64,000 nucleotides of DNA. Source: Apostichopus japonicus. Lineage: Eukaryota; Echinodermata; Holothuroidea; Aspidochirotida; Stichopodidae. Positions 24,042 to 34,960 of this stretch are shown here, in pieces. The stretch lies in contig NC_092565.1 in NCBI RefSeq assembly GCF_037975245.1, forward strand, positions 1,744,499-1,808,498, written 5' to 3'. The position numbers and the translations under genes were made by a program. Under the pieces are notes generated by a model that saw nothing but the letters and a program-made list of their open reading frames with translations, had not been told where the DNA came from and searched no databases. Position 1 is the stretch's first letter; each line of letters opens with the position of its first letter.

Positions 24042-24181
24042 TGTAATATATTTGTCCTTATTGGCGTTCCATATTGTATCTGTTAGCAAAAAGTCTAAAT
24101 AAAAGTCTCTTCCAGTTGTTACGTTAAACAGAGAACCATGCCTTGTGTTTTATTTCATTGACGACCATAAAATATGTTACA
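24042..24181 (+). repeat. 5' LTR
   Basis: A 140-bp LTR with TGTAA/TTACA inverted tips. An AATAAA polyadenylation signal lies at 24098-24103. Unusually short for the family but identical in length to the 3' copy. Confidence 0.97.
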
Positions 24182-24182
24182 C

Positions 24183-24199
24183 TGGCGACGAGGATAGGA
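24183..24199 (+). promoter_or_regulatory. Primer-binding site, tRNA-Ser (GCU) type
   Basis: TGGCGACGAGGATAGGA begins one base after the LTR and complements the 3' end of metazoan tRNA-Ser(GCU) plus CCA (expected TGGCGACGAGGATGGGA) with one mismatch. Confidence 0.85.
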
Positions 24200-24348
24200 T
24201 TAAAACCTGGCAGATCACTTTGCTGATCGATGATTAAATTCGATAGTGGTTCGACCACGAGATCAATGCGGTAAGTCATCGCAGTGATTACGAGACGTCT
24301 GTTCTCAAGTATTGTTGTCGTTGTGCAACTAGACCTACGATAAACAGT

Positions 24349-27300
24349 ATGGCTAACGCTAGTGGATTTATTGGAGGTGTAGGCCAGTTTGACCATGCGA
24401 AGGAAACGTTTGCTTCGTATACCGAGAGACTGGAAATGTTTTATCTGGCAAATAATATCATAGAGGTATCAGGGGGGACTCCTGAACTGGTTGCAGCTCG
24501 AATCGCTGTGGTGGAAAGAAAAAAAGCCATATTCTTGAGTGAAGTAGGCCCAGAAGTATATTCAGTGCTGAGTAACTTAGTAGCCCCGACGAAACCAAGG
24601 GACAAAACGTTAGAAGAAATTTTCAAGTGTCTTAGACAGCACTTTGACCCAGCACCATTGGAGATTTCTGAAAGTTTTCATTTTGGTAAACGAGATCAAA
24701 AGCCTGGAGAAAATGTAAGTGACTACATTTTGGCTTTGAAGAAACTGTCCATTCATTGTAATTTTGAAGGCTACCTGAACCGAGCATTAAGGGACAGATT
24801 CGTTTGTGGTTTACGGGATGTCAGGATTCAGAACAAACTTTTGAACACTGCAAACCTCACTTTCGTGGATGCCTGTCGCATTGCAACAGCTATGGAAATG
24901 GCGTCTAAACAGGCTCAAGAGATGCGCCCTAGTCAGAGCGATGGAGGATCAGTGAACAAAGTTTGGACATCTGTCAAGAAGCATTACCAAGGTGACAAGG
25001 AGAAAAGCGGCAGAAATCAAGCTGTGTCATGTTATCGTTGTGGAGACAACCACTACGCCAAGGACTGTCCTCGTAAGGGTGTCATCTGCCATAAGTGTAA
25101 GAAAGCAGGACATTTTGCGAAGTATTGTAAGTCTAAGTTACCAAAGGTTTCTCACTCGAAGCAACCTGGTGTTGTGAAGTCAGTTACTAAGGGGAACTCT
25201 AGTCAATTAGACGATGACTCTTTGGGTGTTTACAGTATAATGTCCTTGTCTAGCTCTTTCAAAGAAGGTTATTTTGAAACTATGTTGTTAAATGGTAAAC
25301 CTTGTAGAATGCAGATAGACACTGCAGCGGACTATTCAATTATGTGTAAGTCTATGTATGACAGAGATTTTGGTCACATTTCTCTTGAAAATTCGAAAGT
25401 TAAGTTGTGTACTTATACTGGAGAACCTCTGGTTGTTTGTGGAGAGATACAGTGTCAAATTGAATATGGGCATCAAAAGTTAACCTTGCCAATGATTATT
25501 GTGAGTCAGGAGGAAAAGCCAGCACTCCTTGGTAGAAATTGGCTGGGCAAATTGAAGTTGAATTGGACTGAAGTTTTCAGTGTCAACCAAGTACAATCTA
25601 GTGAGTCTGGTGCAAAGCATAGGTTAGATCTGATATTACGTAAACATAGTCATTTATTCCAGGATAGCTATGATGGTTTGAAAGGTCACGAAGCGCATAT
25701 CAGAATTAAGCCCGATGCTAAACCTGTGTTTCATAAGCCCCGTAGAGTGCCTTATGCACTGAGAGATCCAGTTGAAGCTGAATTGAAAAAACTAGAGGAA
25801 AATGGGGTTATTGTCAAAGTTGATAGATCTAGATGGGCGAGTCCAATTGTGGTTGTGCCGAAAGCTGATAAATCTGTAAGGATATGCGGTGACTATAAGG
25901 TTAGCATTAATCCTTCAGTGGAGGATGAGCAAACTACATTACCTACTACCCAAGATTTATCTGGTTCAAAGGTGTTCTCAAAACTTGATTTGTCACATGC
26001 TTATGCTCAGCTACAGGTTAATGAGCAGAGTAGAGAGTTTCTCACGATTAACACACACAAGGGTCTGTACTCCTACTTAAAACTGCCCTATGGTGTTAAA
26101 TCAGCGCCCAAAATATTTCAAGCAAAGATGGACCAAATTTTGCAAGGCATTCCAAAATGTGTTTGTAAACAAGACGATATCCTAATTGGAGGTCAAAATG
26201 AAAATGAAAACCTTGACATCTTAGAGATGGTACTAGAAAGGCTTAGTACAGACAATGTTCATTTGAAATTGCCTAAGTGTGAGTTCCTAAAGACTAGTAC
26301 TGTGTACTTAGGTTTGGAGTATAGTGGGGAGGGTCTGAGACCAGTAGATGCTTCTATTGAAGCAATAAAGAGGGCCCCACATCCAACCAACGTAACACAG
26401 CTTAGATCATGGTTAGGTATGGTCCAGTATTATCATCAGTTCTTGCCAAACTTGTCAACACTGCTTAGTCCGTTACTTCATCTGTTGAAAAAGGGTATTC
26501 AGTGGGATTGGACAAGTAAGTGTGAAGAAGCATTTGAAGCATGTAAAGTATGTCTCACAAGTGAAAAGTTACTTGTACATTATGATCCAAATCAGAAACT
26601 AAAACTAGCATGCGATGCTTCATCGTATGGCCTGGGGGCTGTTCTTTCTCACGAGTTTGAAAATGGTGACGAAAAACCAATTTGTTATGCTTCCAGAACC
26701 ATGAGTCCTAGTGAGAAAAACTATTCCCAAATAGAGCGGGAAGCCTTGTCTCTTATCTTTGGTGTGAAGAAATTTCATGATTTCCTTTATGGCAGGAAAT
26801 TTATTTTGGTTACAGATCATAAGCCGTTACTGGCTATTCTTGGACCGAAATCAGGTGTACCTACTATTGCTGCAGCTAGAATGCAAAGGTGGGCATTGGT
26901 ATTATCTGCGTATGATTATGAAATTGAGTATAGAGACTCTGCCTCACATGCCAATTGTGATGCATTGTCTAGGTTACCTAGTAAGGAAACTAGCAATGAA
27001 GGAATGGAAGGTCAAGTATTTGCTGTAAATGTAATAGATGATAACTTCCCAGTATTAGCTGAGGATTTGTCAAAAGCTACTAGGGTAGATCCAGTTTTGA
27101 GCAAAGTTCATCAGTTGGTTTTAACTGGTTGGCCAGAAAACAGTGACCAGTTGTCAGAGGCATTTAAACCATATTTTCAAAGAAGGGACCAGTTATCTTG
27201 TGAACAAGGGTGTGTGTTATGGGGTACGAGGGTTGTTGTTCCAAAGCAGTTTCATGAGCAGGTCCTGAATGAGCTTCATTGGGAACATCCAGGGATTTGC

Positions 27301-28461
27301 AGTATGAAAGCTTTGGCTCGCAGTTTTGTATGGTGGCCTAAGTTGGATGCTGATATTGAACAAAGGGTAAGGGGTTGTTCAGTCTGTCAAAAGGTGAGGG
27401 CAGCTCCTACAAAATTACCACTTCATCCATGGGTTTGGCCAACCCGTCCTTTTCAGAGAGTCCATGTGGATTTCTGTGAAGACAAGAAACAGTACTTCCT
27501 AATTCTGATAGATGCTCATTCCAAGTGGGTAGAAGTCAAGCCAATGAGCAAGACTACGGTTAATCGTACTATCGATGGATTGAGGATGATTTTTGCCCAA
27601 CACGGTTTGCCTGAGCAACTTGTGTCAGACAATGGTCTACAATTTACTTCCCATGAGTTCGGTGAGTTCATGAGGAAGAACGGTATCAAACATGTCCTTG
27701 TAGCACCATACCACCCTGCCTCAAATGGGGCTGCAGAGAGAGCGGTTCGTTTGTTTAAGGAGTCTTTCACAAAACAGGTTATTGAAGGTAACAAAGAAAG
27801 ATCACTTAATCATAAAATTGCTGATTTTCTATTGCGTTATAGAAGTACACCGCAAAGTACTATCGGTGTTAGTCCAGCTGAATCACTCATGAAGAGACAG
27901 TTGCGAACTAGGTTGCATTTGCTAAAACCAGAAATGTCAAAGAGAGTAGAAGAAAAACAAGAAACTCAGAAATTACAGTTTGATAAAGACAGGAAACTTG
28001 AGCGAGTATTTGAAGTTGGAGATGTTGTTAGAGTAAGGAATACTCGGGCTAAATCTAAGGTTGACAAATGGGTTCTAGGAGCAATCGTAGAAGTTAGGGG
28101 ACCAAGAAATTATTTGGTGAAGGTTGGTGCTTCTAGTCGACTTGTTCATGCAGATCATCTGGTAAAGGTATCTGAACAAGAGAGGGAACCTGGAGGTTAT
28201 GTACAATCTGATTTACAGGATAATGCAGTAACTCATATTAATTATCCAACCCAGGATATCATGTCACAAAACCCGGTAGGAAAACCGTCTTCTGTCGGTA
28301 CTCCTATTTTCCAACCAGGGAATGAAACTTCCAACTTGATGGTCGAAAGATCTGGAAACATGGGTAAACCTGTTTCAGATTCTGTGGAACCTTTTCCCCA
28401 AAACAGTGGTTTGAGGAGGTCGGCTAGGGAAAGAAAACCTGTACAAAAGTTAAATTTGTAA
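24349..28461 (+). CDS. gag-pol: Gag-Pol polyprotein, Ty3/gypsy
   Basis: 1370 residues in one frame, so no frameshift separates gag and pol. Residues 1-225 are capsid-like gag. Two zinc knuckles span 228-240 (CX2CX3HX4C) and 247-260 (CX2CX4HX4C). The protease site is DTAAD at 324-328 (usual DT/SGA) with LLGRNWL at 393-399. RT starts near 465, with catalytic D547 and D609-D610; the YxDD box reads KQDD at 607-610. RNase H has D756, E798, D823 and D871. Integrase has H977/H980/C1010/C1013 and a D1041, D1094, E1130 triad with 35 residues between the last two, then GPRNYLV (1251-1257), a GPY/F-type module. No chromodomain follows. The missing YxDD tyrosine could lower RT activity, although the copy is otherwise intact. 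Confidence 0.97.
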   Translation: MANASGFIGGVGQFDHAKETFASYTERLEMFYLANNIIEVSGGTPELVAARIAVVERKKAIFLSEVGPEVYSVLSNLVAPTKPRDKTLEEIFKCLRQHFDPAPLEISESFHFGKRDQKPGENVSDYILALKKLSIHCNFEGYLNRALRDRFVCGLRDVRIQNKLLNTANLTFVDACRIATAMEMASKQAQEMRPSQSDGGSVNKVWTSVKKHYQGDKEKSGRNQAVSCYRCGDNHYAKDCPRKGVICHKCKKAGHFAKYCKSKLPKVSHSKQPGVVKSVTKGNSSQLDDDSLGVYSIMSLSSSFKEGYFETMLLNGKPCRMQIDTAADYSIMCKSMYDRDFGHISLENSKVKLCTYTGEPLVVCGEIQCQIEYGHQKLTLPMIIVSQEEKPALLGRNWLGKLKLNWTEVFSVNQVQSSESGAKHRLDLILRKHSHLFQDSYDGLKGHEAHIRIKPDAKPVFHKPRRVPYALRDPVEAELKKLEENGVIVKVDRSRWASPIVVVPKADKSVRICGDYKVSINPSVEDEQTTLPTTQDLSGSKVFSKLDLSHAYAQLQVNEQSREFLTINTHKGLYSYLKLPYGVKSAPKIFQAKMDQILQGIPKCVCKQDDILIGGQNENENLDILEMVLERLSTDNVHLKLPKCEFLKTSTVYLGLEYSGEGLRPVDASIEAIKRAPHPTNVTQLRSWLGMVQYYHQFLPNLSTLLSPLLHLLKKGIQWDWTSKCEEAFEACKVCLTSEKLLVHYDPNQKLKLACDASSYGLGAVLSHEFENGDEKPICYASRTMSPSEKNYSQIEREALSLIFGVKKFHDFLYGRKFILVTDHKPLLAILGPKSGVPTIAAARMQRWALVLSAYDYEIEYRDSASHANCDALSRLPSKETSNEGMEGQVFAVNVIDDNFPVLAEDLSKATRVDPVLSKVHQLVLTGWPENSDQLSEAFKPYFQRRDQLSCEQGCVLWGTRVVVPKQFHEQVLNELHWEHPGICSMKALARSFVWWPKLDADIEQRVRGCSVCQKVRAAPTKLPLHPWVWPTRPFQRVHVDFCEDKKQYFLILIDAHSKWVEVKPMSKTTVNRTIDGLRMIFAQHGLPEQLVSDNGLQFTSHEFGEFMRKNGIKHVLVAPYHPASNGAAERAVRLFKESFTKQVIEGNKERSLNHKIADFLLRYRSTPQSTIGVSPAESLMKRQLRTRLHLLKPEMSKRVEEKQETQKLQFDKDRKLERVFEVGDVVRVRNTRAKSKVDKWVLGAIVEVRGPRNYLVKVGASSRLVHADHLVKVSEQEREPGGYVQSDLQDNAVTHINYPTQDIMSQNPVGKPSSVGTPIFQPGNETSNLMVERSGNMGKPVSDSVEPFPQNSGLRRSARERKPVQKLNL

Positions 28462-28509
28462 GACTTATCATCCTTATTGCCTGGATGACAGATGTGTTTC
28501 TTTTTCTTT

Positions 28510-28523
28510 AAAGGGAAGGACAG
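28510..28523 (+). promoter_or_regulatory. Polypurine tract
   Basis: AAAGGGAAGGACAG abuts the 3' LTR and would prime plus-strand DNA synthesis. It lies 48 bases after the stop codon. Confidence 0.85.
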
Positions 28524-28663
28524 TGTAATATATTTGTCCTTATTGGCGTTCCATATTGTATCTGTTAGCAAAAAGTCTAAATAAAAGTCTCTTCCAGTTG
28601 TTACGTTAAACAGAGAACCATGCCTTGTGTTTTATTTCATTGACGACCACAAAATATGTTACA
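28524..28663 (+). repeat. 3' LTR
   Basis: 140 bp, one substitution from the 5' LTR. Its AATAAA (28580-28585) is in sense with the host gene and could end transcripts early. Confidence 0.97.
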
Positions 28664-29223
28664 TCTGCAATTCTTCTTTTGTGGTAAAACTGGCGTTGTG
28701 TTATGATTTTAACATAACAATTGGGTGTTACAACTTACACAGGCTAGCCTGTTATACAACGTCTATTAGTTAGGTCTAGACCCATATTACTACTACTAGT
28801 ACTATAGGGTTGCACTTGCACTGTAAGTAACACAATTTCTAGAATATTTGCTACTATGTTAAGTAGCAGGATCATCGACATTCGAGTAAATTTAACTCAT
28901 ATTATGGTCTTAATAATGGTGGTTTTGTTTATGCTCAACCGTCCAATTTCGGTTCAGGATAGTCTAACCGTTCTGCTCGGGGACTTCCGTCGGCAGCAAC
29001 GCGTCTCGGCCATTGGGAACGTATTAAAATTCTGCTGCAAGGGGCCTCAATTGATAGGATAAAACACCAATATCTTCATCACCCTCGAAAACTATGTCCT
29101 CTTCTTCCTCAAGAAATTAATTTCTGTCAAAGCTTTTGAATGTCCTGAGAGGCAAAGGCCAATTTCCTCGGAATCGGAAGATTCGGGAGATGACTTTTTC
29201 AGTTGATGAGGAGAGTGTGTTAC

Positions 29224-29350
29224 CTGTACGTAGTAAACTGAATGACGCCGTAACAGTAAAAACCGGGGAGTCGGCTTTGGCTGAAATGGTCCCTTTACTG
29301 ACGTCATATGAACTGCAGGTTTTTTCACAAGTGTCTGCGCGTGCGGCCAT
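29224..29350 (-). CDS. Possible minus-strand first coding exon
   Basis: In a CpG-richer patch, minus-strand ATGGCCGCACGCGCAG (start 29350) follows a TTTTTTCAG acceptor-like run. It stays open for 42 codons (MAARADTCEKTC...) to TACAG|GTAACA. Below it, other minus frames carry acidic stretches (SSPESSDSEE; EEEEDIVFEGDED) and SYQLRPLAAEF in different frames, as if a decayed gene continued to about 28860. No domain is certain. Confidence 0.3.
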
Positions 29351-30077
29351 CTGAAAAAATTAACTTTCTGTTGCTTGCAAGTGAAATTTTGTTTGTGTCG
29401 CTACAAAATGCCGACAGTAATGAAACGTGATACCGTGTTATCTTTAGCTGAACCTGAGATGTCCATCGCTGTATCGTTTATACACTGTGCCATGGGTATT
29501 GACCGCAGCTGTATGTACTGACTGTACACTAGTGTCTAATTACTGACGGTAGCAAGCTGTGTGTGTATTTTCTGGCATCAATGGTGGTGTCTAACACTTC
29601 TGTTACACCTCATTCGAAACTAGGTCAGATAACCGGCATTAGATGTTTCTTTTTGCGCGAGTCTTCACACCCTTTAATTGCCATCATAGTTTGTTTTGGG
29701 TCAGCCACAATAAAAGTTTGAAACAGCTTAGTGTAGTAAAACAGAAATTAAGTATTTTGTTTTTCCTTTAAAATGTAGAAGCCTGTAATATTCATTCACT
29801 TCATTGTTACGTACCGTTGCTACACAACATTGCTAATCTGACACTCACATGTAATATTGGTTTATTGCAATGTGAAATCAAGTGGAATGTGAAATCAAAC
29901 ACACACAATGGACAAGAGTGGACTAACTACACTGTAAGACAGGCCTGGACTAATGACACTGTAAAACTCCTTGTCCCTTAAATCATTCTGAACCACAATA
30001 TGGCTATGTTGATGAATAATCCAACCAGAGTTCATAAGTAATTTAAGCTGTTATCATATATATATTATATACCACAG

Positions 30078-30184
30078 GAAAATTTACACCAGAACCTGAT
30101 GAAAGAAGCATGGAACTGGGAACACTTCGTGAAAGTTGTGAAGTGTCTTCATCTGAATTTATTGAAATCTATATTTCTTTTTAA
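30078..30184 (+). CDS. Acidic gene, alternative downstream exon A
   Basis: The acceptor TATACCACAG leads into a phase-1 frame reading GKFTPEPDERSMELGTL and on to ...SSSEFIEIYISF with TAA at 30182-30184. It could be a terminal exon, or an internal one if a weak donor inside (for example C|GTGAAA at 30129) is used; that donor also leaves phase 1, so it would join the exon at 30336. Confidence 0.5.
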
Positions 30185-30335
30185 TTAAAGAAGACATCAA
30201 TGTCGATATCAGTAATGATTGGCTCTGTGTACAGTGAATGTAATTGGGCAGTTTGTGGTGACCGTGGGTGTTACCAATGCATTTGCAACCATGGTTTAAG
30301 TGCAATTTGTCATTTCTTTTACTTCTAATTTACAG

Positions 30336-30460
30336 CTCATAAACCGCTTCAGCATAGGCAAGGATGTCCACAGAGATTGTCACAGTGCCCATTCTGTTTA
30401 AAGACCTTGGCTGGATCTCAGCTTTCTCGACAAAAAGAAATCAAGAACCATTTCAATTAA
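30336..30460 (+). CDS. Acidic gene, terminal exon B with Cys-Cys-His motif
   Basis: The acceptor TTCTAATTTACAG is followed by a phase-1 frame of 40 codons ending in TAA (30458-30460). It contains CPFCLKTLAGSQLSR then a helix-like tail with a final His (KNHFN), a CX2CX17H arrangement that may be half of a small zinc-binding fold. An AATAAA lies 150 bases further on. I infer a true 3' end of the gene. Confidence 0.55.
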
Positions 30461-30609
30461 GAATTTGACCAAAGGTGACCATATTTGAATATATAACATA
30501 TTTGGGGCCAATAGAGCATACCTTTGATACACTGTTCATTTCTATCACTTTACCTCCATTGATTCATTAATGTGAAATTTAATTTCCTATCAGTTCAACT
30601 TTCATGTTT

Positions 30610-30615
30610 AATAAA
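30610..30615 (+). terminator. Polyadenylation signal of the acidic gene
   Basis: AATAAA, 150 bases after the stop of exon B and in the same strand; suitable spacing for a short 3' UTR. Confidence 0.45.
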
Positions 30616-30639
30616 AGCAAAATTGACAGTCTACTGTTA

Positions 30640-33030
30640 AGGTGATGCTCATTTGGATGAATCTCAAATAATAGTTAAAGTAAATTTTACATGGCTTTAC
30701 TAATCAGCTTAGTTTTTCATCAATATATCATCATGATACATTGTTGTTACACGATGCACATTACAAACATTGTACCATGGGGTGATTCATTAAAATGTGC
30801 ATATCTGATCATCAGGACAATCTTCCTTCTTTCAGAGCATAAATCCTTTTTACTCTAGCTGTTCTCTTGTTGTTATGTGACTGTTCATTGCCAATTTTCC
30901 AAATTATTTATCAAAATTTACTTATTTTTCAACACACAATATTCACACAACACATTTTTCTTAGAGAGTTTTGTTTATTTTCCCTTCTTAATAGTGGAAT
31001 CAATATGCCACATTGGAATAAGAAAAGAGACTTTAAAAAGAAATAAAAAAGAAAAAAAGGGTTAGCAAGTTGTTGAATAACAGTCAACACCAATTGACTG
31101 TTATTAGTCACAACAAGTTCAACAAGATACTTACTTGAGTTTATACAATAGAAAGCAGTAGTGGCTCCTGCTGTATTTATCATTTAAGTCACAACAGGTT
31201 GAAACAAATTTCATTGGAATTTGCTGTATTAACCGGGAGAAACCAATCTGTCAATTTGATAAAACAAGTAATAATTGATACCCTATTGTATGACACTTAG
31301 TTTGGCTCTTGTTTGTTAATCATAAGTGTCTGCATGTGTTATGTTGAGACTCTTGTCACTGAAGCTAATTATCACCAGTATAGCATGGCTTCATTCTATA
31401 AATTGAATTATTATATTATATTGAATTGTATTGAATTATTGTAACGAAATGACCTAATGTTAATCTTCATTTTACATTGGATCATTTTGATCTCTGGAGT
31501 TGTTTTTGCATTGTTGACTTCAATTATTCAACAAGGATTTTCCTAAAAATATATGACATTTGCATTCAGTGTTGTAGCCATAATTGACATAATTTTGCAT
31601 GAAAAAAATCACCTAATATACTGTCACACATTGAAATAAATTATCTCATGCATTCTGTGTTGTATCATTGACCTCCTATGTATAAAATAACCAAGCATAT
31701 AGTGTCAAGCATTGGAATTCTTCATTTCATGCAGTTTGTGCTGTAGCCACCATGTACTTCACTTAATGTTAAAGAAATAGCATACTGGTGCATTCTTCAT
31801 TTCATGCATATGTATTGCAGCTATCTTTGATCACCTTCTCATGAAAAGAAATCACCAAACCTACTGTGAAAGTCAATATTGAGAATGACTTAAAATATGA
31901 TATAGATAGTCCCACCATTCAGATGTAAATTTTTTCATTTAAATGCACACTGAAAGTGCCTTTATACTTGGTATGTTAAGGATCCTGTATGCACTTTTAA
32001 CAGTACAGTTAACAATTGAAATGGAAATAACTGTCTGAAAAATTACACTTTAAGCGTTATCTAATCACTCCAAGTAGCTGGAGTACTACTCAGTCTAGCA
32101 CACATACACTAGGACTTTCATGGCCTGCACTGACAATCCCATGTTCAAAGACATTCACAATTTATGAAGGACAAAAGGCATTGTAGTCAAGCCTAAGTGG
32201 TCTTGTGGAGCCAGATTCGCTGATAAAACATTTTACCCTTAGGTTTGCAGGTTAAAGAAAGCAACCTGAAAGCTTGAAAATAAAAGATAAAATAAAAAAA
32301 TTATATAAAAGACAGAAGGAAACAACTTAGGCTCATATTTCGCTATTTTGTGGTACCAGTACTAAATGATTTCAAGGCAAGAATTCTGCCTAAATTAAGC
32401 ATTTCATAGTGATGGAATCCTCTGTTTCAGGTATTGTTTAAAGTGAACTGTCACAAGTTGGTATTGTCCTATATGCATAATAGACCCATTCATTAATGGT
32501 TCATCCACCTGTCCTACTTTTGAATATATTTGTTAACTCACAATTGAAATATTATGTAACATCTTGCCAGTCCAAACGCTTTGCATAAGTTCAATCCTCT
32601 TGAGATTACATAACACAAGTAAAACCCTTTGTGTACGTTAATAAAATGTGACAATTAAAAAAGCATGTAGTATGTCTTCATTTGTGTTTGTGCTTTTGTA
32701 ATCTTTTGTATATTATGTAGGCAACCAGATGGAACAAGATGGAAAATGTAGTAATTCACTTTGCAGTTCATTTCCCCATCTTTGTCTTTTTCTACATTTA
32801 GACTGGAGAGGAATGTATTTTTTTCAAAGTTTTATACACTTCTACTCATTTGGAACAAATAATTTCAGCTTCATTGTTTGTTTTCCATGATTGAACCCTA
32901 TACTATAGGAGAGGGGCGTTAAAATTGTCCAATTTACCTTGGCTATGTACCTAAGGAGAGGTGTTTTGTATCATCCTCCCTTTTCAGTGGCTGACCTGTC
33001 CATTCAGGTCAATGTAGTAGCAGTCCTGGA
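30640..33030. other. Intergenic stretch, no gene seen
   Basis: AT-rich sequence. Near 31500-31890 short phrases such as CACCTAATATACTGTCA and TTCATTTCATGCA recur loosely, suggesting old repeats. No exon or RNA gene could be supported. Confidence 0.45.
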
Positions 33031-33039
33031 TATTTCACT

Positions 33040-34960
33040 TATACCATTTGTAAACTAAATGAACCTACTCCAAAACATCTTCCTCTTTCTCTTAATCGCT
33101 GCCCTTACACATCCTTCACCCCTGGTATGCAGTGAATCAATGTCTCTGTCTTGCAAAAAGGGGGAGGTACAAAGCCTGCCCACTCATTAACAATGCTCGA
33201 TATTTCATTTACTTATGTTACCCAACTCCAAAACACCTTCCCCTTTTTCTTCAATCTGTACCCTTACCCATTCTCCATCTCGTGCTATGCAGACCCAATG
33301 CAAAATCAAATTGAGAGCTACCTCCCACATTAATTGCATAGTTTTGTTACTTTAGTTCACAACTGAAATAGACCTTGAAAATTTTGATGCAATATCTGAT
33401 GACAATAAATATACTGGTTAACATACACCCCACTTTTTGGACAGTGAAGCCTTTCCTGTTGTTTAAATGCAACTAGGCAGAGGGGGTTTTGGCCCTAATT
33501 TTTATTCTATGACCTGTACATTGTCGTAAAAGTTAGTATTCCTAAAGCATTAACTAACAAGTTTGCCTATATATAATGTTTCACCACTCAAAATCATTTT
33601 CCACTTTGTATCCACCCCTGCCCCCTACATCCCTGGCATGCACTGAAGCAATCCAGAATCACATTGGGAGCTGCCTCCTTTATTGATTGCATGATTTTGT
33701 TTCTTTCACACCAGATATAGATCCTCAAAACATAAGTGCTAAATCTGATAACACTAAATATATGTGTCCAGGGCCCACCCTTACCCATCCTCTCCCCCTA
33801 GCATGCAGTGAACCAAAGCAAAAACACATTGGGAGCTTCTTCCCTAAATAATTGCATAATTTTGTTTCTTTCACACCAGATAAAGACCAGCCTACAGCCC
33901 TACAACATTTATGCTATATCTGCAAATGCTAAATGTATGTAGATGTAACATACACCCCAGTTTCGGGGGCTGTGGGTTATTGCTCTTTAATTTTTCATGC
34001 TGTTAATGGGAGGGGGTGTGCTGGCCTTCCTTTTGTTTATTTGTAACCTGACATTACATCAAAGTTAGTATTGTAGGATATCTCACTACAAAAACTTTGC
34101 CTATATATAATGTTACACAACTTTGATACATTTTGTCCCTTGTGTCCAACCCCACCCTAACCTCCCCTCCTCCAACCATTGCGTGCAGTGAAGCAATGCA
34201 AAATACTATTGGGAGCTGCCTCCCTTATCTATTGCATTTCTTTCCTTTACACCAGATATATACCTTTAAAACATTAATGCCATATCTGATAACACTATAT
34301 ATATATATATATCTGTAGAGGTTAACATACACCCCATTTGTAAGGACAGTGAATAATTTCCCTTTGTTTTGCATGCAGTTAATGGGACATGGTGTCCTAC
34401 CCTACCTATTGTCTATGGGTAACCTGTACATTGCATCAAAGTTAGTATTCCAGGAAATTTCACTACAATAGCTTTGCCTATACTGTACTGTTTTAACACT
34501 CCACTACACTTTCCCTTTGTGTCCAGTCACCACCCTTACTCCCAACCCCCCCCCCCCCCCGCTCAAACCACCACTGCCATATAGAAGCACATTGGGAGCT
34601 GCCACCTATATCGATTGCATAATTTTGTTTCTTTTCTTTCTTTATGTGTGTCGTCTGGCAAGGGTGTTGTTCAATAACAACTTCCCGACATGGACGTTAA
34701 ATGGATGTGTGCCGAGAGATTGGCTTCGGTCAGCTTGCGAGTCTATAAGCCTCCATGGCTTCTTTCGCGAGTTCCTGCTTGCGGGAAGATCACTATACAT
34801 ACATACATACGCCAGATTTAAACCTTACAAACATAAGTGCGATATCTGATAACATTATATATATAGAGGTTAACATACACCCCATTTTTGTTGTGGGGGG
34901 GTAGGAACTGTGAATCATTTCCCTTTGTTTTTCATGGAAGTAAGGGGAGGGGGTGTGGTA
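33040..34960. repeat. Diverged repeat cluster, second block
   Basis: Units like those at 19990-22140: the phrase CACATTGGGAGCTGCC with ATTGCATAATTTTGTTTC, and ...ACATACACCCC, recurs near 33290, 33650, 33820, 34195 and 34585. Spacing is mostly 360-390 bp, with one 170-bp interval. Non-coding. Confidence 0.7.
34638..34811 (+). mobile_element. Short retroposon (SINE or LINE 3' end) with ATAC tail
   Basis: The unit at 34585 is interrupted after TTTTGTTTCTTT and resumes at CCAGATTT, compared with uninterrupted sister units. The inserted 170 bp is GC-richer (TTGGCTTCGGTCAGCTTGC, TTCTTTCGCGAG) and ends in (ATAC)n. A short simple-repeat tail is the mark of non-LTR retroposition. No A and B boxes are obvious. 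Confidence 0.6.

Larger units (their letters stand above)
24042..28663 (+). mobile_element. Full-length Ty3/gypsy LTR retrotransposon
   Basis: A 4622-bp element with 140-bp LTRs bounded by TGTAA...TTACA and flanked by the 5-bp TSD TCTGC (24037-24041 and 28664-28668). The LTRs differ only at one site (24168 T, 28650 C), so insertion is recent. It has a tRNA primer site, a polypurine tract and a single uninterrupted gag-pol ORF. There is no env-like ORF. Domain order PR-RT-RNaseH-IN places it in Ty3/gypsy (Metaviridae-type), close to the K02A2.6-like elements common in invertebrates. Confidence 0.97.
22482..30077 (+). other. Large intron carrying the gypsy element
   Basis: A 7.6-kb intron. Apart from the retrotransposon (24042-28663), a MITE terminus near 22690 and the CpG-rich patch around 29190-29420, I see nothing definite. 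The retrotransposon lies in the same orientation as the host gene. Confidence 0.45.
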
